Source: PFJX01 sp040751755 (GTDB lineage Bacteria; Pseudomonadota; Gammaproteobacteria; Burkholderiales; Thiobacillaceae). From it: a stretch of DNA of 64,000 nt. The stretch covers positions 1 through 64,000 of the forward strand of contig JBFMHC010000024.1 in the NCBI GenBank assembly GCA_040751755.1, written 5' to 3'. A program made the translations under genes and the position numbers. Shown piece by piece: positions 60,197-64,000 of this stretch. The notes beneath the pieces are model-generated. The model saw only the letters and a list, made by a program, of their open reading frames with translations, had not been told where the DNA came from and did not search any database. Every line of letters begins with the position of its first letter. Positions within the stretch are counted from its first letter, which is position 1.

Positions 60197-60628
60197 GTGT
60201 CAGCCACTCATCTTTGCCCGCCCATCCTGCTCGTCGAGGACAATCCGGTCGACGTCGACCTCACCCTGCGGGCGTTCGCGCGCCGCAAGCTCGCCAACCC
60301 TGTGCACGTGGCGCGCGACGGCGAGGAGGCGCTGGACTGGATCCCGCGCTGGCTGGGGGGGGAGGCGAGGCCGGCGGTGATCCTGCTCGATCTCAACATG
60401 CCGCGCGTGGACGGCCTGACCGTGCTGCGCGAGCTCAAGTCCCACCCCGACCTGCAGCGCATCCCGGTGGTCATCCTCACCACCTCCAGGGAAGACCGCG
60501 ACATCAACGCCGCCTACGCCCTGGGCGCCAATTCCTACATCGTCAAGCCGGTGGAGTTCGAGAACTTCATGGATGTGGCGCAGCAGATCGAGCTGTACTG
60601 GTGCGTGACCAACGAACGTCCGAGGTGA
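60197..60628 (+). CDS. Single-domain response regulator, Rcp1-like
   Basis: A 143-residue stand-alone receiver: acidic pair in ILLVEDNPVDVD, phospho-Asp in VILLDLNMPRVDG, Thr in VVILTTSRE, Lys in SYIVKPVEF. The long loop before the Asp and the C-terminal extension are typical of Rcp1-type partners of phytochrome-like kinases. Starts with GTG; GGAGG lies upstream. It likely shuttles phosphate between the kinase and the next gene's product. Confidence 0.93.
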   Translation: MSATHLCPPILLVEDNPVDVDLTLRAFARRKLANPVHVARDGEEALDWIPRWLGGEARPAVILLDLNMPRVDGLTVLRELKSHPDLQRIPVVILTTSREDRDINAAYALGANSYIVKPVEFENFMDVAQQIELYWCVTNERPR

Positions 60629-60634
60629 ACCGCG

Positions 60635-63600
60635 GTGCGCGTGCTCTACATCGAGGATTCCCCCGCCGACGCCGACCTGGCGCAGCGCGTCCTCGCGCGC
60701 AGCGCGCCGGGCATCGAACTCGATGTGGCGACGAGTGTCTCGGAGGGGGTGGGGCGGCTTGCCAATGCGGAGGCGTATGACCTGCTGCTGTGCGACCTGA
60801 CCCTGCCCGACGGCAACGGCCTGGACGTGCTGACGTTCGTCCGCGAACGGGACCTGCCACTCGCGGTGGTCATCCTCACCGGCTCGGGCGACCAGGATGC
60901 CGCCATCGCCGCCCTCAAGGCCGGCGCCGACGACTACCTGCTGAAACGCGACGACTACCTGCGGCGCCTGCCGCGCACCCTCGCCGCCGCGCTCAGCCGT
61001 TTCCACGACTCGGCGCAGCGGCGCACGCGCGTGCTGCGCGTGCTCTACGTCGAGCACAACGTCTACGACGTGGATCTGATGCGCCGCCACCTCGCGCAGA
61101 ACGCCCCGCACATCCGCTTCAACACGGTGGGCAGCGCCGAGCAGGCACTGGAGCGCCTGCCGCGCAACAGCGACACGGCGGCCGAGTTCGACGTGCTGCT
61201 GCTGGACTACCGCCTGGCGGGCATGGACGGCCTGGAACTGGCGAAGATCGTGCGCGAGGAGCGCGGCCTCGACATCCCCATCGTCATGATCACCGGCCAC
61301 GGCAGCGAAGAGGTCGCGGCGCGCGCCCTGCACCTGGGCATCGACGACTACCTGGCCAAGCACGAAGGCTACCTCTACGAACTGGCCGCCACCCTGGAGA
61401 AGGTGCACCGGCAGGCGGAACTGGCGCGCGAGCGCGCCAACCTGCGCGAGACCAGCCAGCGTCTCTCCCACCTCATCGCCACCAGCCCGAGCATCCTCTA
61501 CAGCCTGCGTGTGGAGGGGAGGGGCACGCAGCCGGCGTGGATCAGCGACAACGTCGAGGCGCTGCTGGGGTACACGCCGCAGCAGGTCCTGAAGCCGGAC
61601 TGGTGGAGGTCGCGGCTGCACGAGGACGACCGCCGGCGCGTGGCCGAAGGCGCCGAGGAACTGTTCAGGCGAGACAGCCTGTCGCGCGAATACCGGCTGC
61701 TGCGCCAGGACGGGCGCGTCGTCTGGATCCACGATGACCAGCGCTTGCTGCGCGACGAGAGCGGCGAGCCGATCGAGGTGGTCGGCACCTGGCTGGACAT
61801 CAGCGGACGCAAGCGTGCCGAGGCCATCCAGCAGGCGCGCAACGCGGTGCTCGGACAGATCGTCGCCAACCGCCCGCTGGCGGGCATTCTCGAAGACATC
61901 GCGCACCGCCTGGAGGCGATCGGCGCGCGCATGCGCGTCTCCATCCTGCTGCTCGACACCTACTCGGGCCGGCTCGTCACCGGCGCCGCCCCCAGCCTGC
62001 CGGATTTCTACAACGCCGCCGTGCAGGGGCTGGAACCCGGCGAAGGGCGGGGATCCTGCGGCACCGCCGCCTGGAGCGGCGAGCCGGTGATCGTCGCCGA
62101 CATCGACAGCCACCCGTACTGGCAGGCCTACCTGCACCTGACGCAACGTGCCGGCCTGCATGCCTGCTGGTCGGTGCCGTTCAAGGACGAACTCGGGCGG
62201 GTGCTCGGCACCTTCGCCATCTACCACGACGAACCGCGCGCCCCCGGAGCAGGCTGACCTCGATCTGATCGAGGAATTCGCCCGCCTCACCGGCCTGGCG
62301 GTGCAGAAGGTGCGCGCCGGCGATGCCTTGCGCAAGGCCGCCGCCGTGTTCGAAAGCACGCGTGACGGCGTGCTGATCACCGACCTGAGGCCGCGCATCG
62401 TCGCCGTCAACCGGGCCTATACGGAGATCACCGGCTACACCGAGGCCGAGGCACTGGGGCAAAACCCCTCCATCCTCAAGTCCGGCCGCCAGGATTACGA
62501 CTTCTATCAGGCCATGTGGACGAGCCTGAAGGAGAGCGGGTACTGGCAGGGCGAGATCTGGAACCGCCGCAAGGACGGGGCGATCTACCCGCAGTGGCTG
62601 ACCATCAGCACGGTACGCGACGAACGGGGCGAGCCCTGCAACTACGTCGGCGTGTTCACGGACATCACCCAGCTGCGGCAGTCCGAGGAGCGCCTGGAGC
62701 ATCTGGCGCACTACGATCCACTCACCGACCTGCCGAACCGCCTGCTGGTCCTGTCGCGCATCGAGCATGCCCTGGAACACGCCGAGCGGCACCGTTTCCA
62801 GGTCGCCGTGCTCTACATCGACCTGGACCACTTCAAGACCGTCAACGACAGCCTCGGCCATCCGGTCGGCGACGAACTCCTGGTCGCCCTCACGCGCCGC
62901 CTCGCCACGCGACTGCGCGAGGAGGACACCCTGGCGCGCCTGGGCGGTGACGAATTCCTCCTCGTCCTCGAGCTGATCTCGCATCCCGAGCAGGCGGCGG
63001 CGGTCGCGCAGGCCCTCATCGATCTGCTCGAAGAGCCGTTCCAGCTGCCCAGCGGCCATGAGGTCTTCGTCGGCCTCAGCATCGGCATCAGCCTCTACCC
63101 GGACGACGCGGGCACCGTCACGGAGCTGATCCAGCACGCCGACCTGGCCATGTACCAGGCCAAGCAGCAGGGCCGCAACACCTACCGCTTCCATACCAAT
63201 GCCCTGACCGCGGCGGCGAGCGAGCGCCTGTCGCTGGAGACGCGGATGCGCCATGCCCTGGAGCGCGGCGAGTTCAGCCTGCATTACCAGCCGCTCATCT
63301 CCGCCCTGGATGGACAGACCTTCGGTGCCGAGGCGCTGCTGCGCTGGCAGCCGCCCGGCGAGGCAGCGGTGCCGCCGGGCAGATTCATCCCGATCGCCGA
63401 GGAAAGCGGTCTCATCGTGCAGCTCGGCGCCTGGGTGCTGAAGACCGCCTGCGCGCAGGCGCGCGCCTGGATGGAGGCCGGCCTGCCGCCCCTGCTCATG
63501 GCGGTCAATCTCTCCGGCCGGCAGTTCCTGGCGTCGAACCTGGTGGAGCAGGTGCGCGAGGCGCTGGCCGAGAGCGGACTGCCCGGCCAGCATCTGGAAC

Positions 63601-63995
63601 TGGAGCTGACCGAGAGCGTCCTCATGGTCCAGGCCGAGCAGTCCATCGCCACCCTTCAGGCCCTGAAGGCGCTTGGCGTGCGCCTGGCCATCGACGACTT
63701 CGGCACCGGCTACTCCTCGCTCGCCTACCTGAAGCGCTTCCCCATCGACAAGCTGAAGATCGACCAGAGCTTCGTGCGCGGCCTCGCGGAGGACGCCGAT
63801 GATCGCGAGATCGCCGCCACCATCATCGCCATGGCCCACAGCCTGCGCCTGGAGGTGTTGGCGGAAGGGGTGGAGACGGAGGAGCAGCATGCCTTCCTGC
63901 GCGCGCATGGCTGCAACCAGTACCAGGGCTACCTGTTCAGCAAGCCGCTGAGTGCCGCGGACTTCCTCGCCCGGCTGGAGCGGGGGAAGCGCTAG
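60635..63995 (+). CDS. REC-REC-PAS-GAF-PAS-GGDEF-EAL c-di-GMP protein, frameshifted
   Basis: About 1,119 residues if one C is removed from the C5 run 62241-62245 (restoring EPRAPEQADLDLIEEF). Order: REC1 (LYIEDSPADAD, LLLCDLTLPDGNG); REC2 (LYVEHN, with one of the acidic pair changed, and LLLDYRLAGMDG); PAS (~275-400); GAF (~420-560); PAS (~565-690); GGDEF with intact LGGDEF and an upstream REED I-site; EAL with GAEALLRW, DDFGTGYSSLAYLKRF and DQSFV intact. Both cyclase and phosphodiesterase sites look complete. As it stands the first frame ends inside the GAF domain. It follows the receiver gene by 6 bases. GTG start. Confidence 0.88.
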
Positions 63996-64000
63996 GCAGC

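Overview
The window is a high-GC bacterial chromosome segment. It is almost entirely coding and holds one tRNA, with no rRNA, CRISPR array, transposase or phage gene. Gene content points to Pseudomonadota: CheZ, LysS, RF2 with the classical +1 frameshift site, Rof, YchJ, MoxR-DUF58-TgpA, and grpE-dnaK-dnaJ behind sigma-32-type promoters. The HAD phosphatase - Rieske protein - S49 peptidase order is typical of Betaproteobacteria, so a betaproteobacterium or close relative is my best guess (inference). A 100-base run of N at 56502-56601 shows that this is a draft scaffold.

Layout. (1) 1-8.75 kb is an accessory, visibly AT-richer block. It holds a Cys-domain/sulfotransferase fusion, a frameshifted methyltransferase, a YkgJ protein, and a RiPP/lasso-like set (PqqD-like RRE protein, B2-type transglutaminase-like protease, peptidase-less ABC exporter), then a Wzz-like chain-length protein and an NTP_transf_5 nucleotidyltransferase. 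No precursor peptide or asparagine-synthase-like cyclase is visible. (2) 8.8-19.65 kb is a run of unusual co-directional genes: a phospholipase-C-like phosphoesterase with an N-terminal repeat domain, a GGCT-fold protein, a beta-lactamase-fold-like protein, a giant pseudokinase-AAA-GAF-GGDEF protein (frameshifted) and a beta-solenoid repeat protein. (3) 19.7-32.8 kb holds a WYL regulator, a methyltransferase, CopA with a palindromic repeat inside its coding sequence, a STAS protein, the MoxR-DUF58-TgpA operon (tgpA frameshifted), a CZB-GGDEF protein, LysS and RecQ. (4) 32.9-52.6 kb is mostly housekeeping and sensing: a B12-binding sensor with a histidine kinase, RF2, a MgtC-like protein, GST, tRNA-Val, the HAD-Rieske-S49-Rof run, YchJ, OmpA-type proteins, CheZ, MsrB, RhlE, an MCP and a phosphoesterase. 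(5) 52.6-56.4 kb is the heat-shock locus grpE-dnaK-dnaJ. It runs into a 100-bp tandem repeat array that starts inside the end of dnaJ and is broken by the gap. (6) 56.9-64 kb is a signalling operon: an orphan substrate-binding lipoprotein, a PAS histidine kinase, a stand-alone receiver, and a REC-REC-PAS-GAF-PAS-GGDEF-EAL protein (frameshifted).

Themes. Cyclic-di-GMP and sensory signalling dominate the accessory content: three GGDEF proteins, one EAL, two histidine kinases, an MCP, CheZ and a STAS protein. Four genes are broken by single-base frameshifts at short G/C homopolymers (about 2237, 14613, 24831 and 62241). With the unresolved repeat gap, this makes consensus error a serious alternative to real inactivation.
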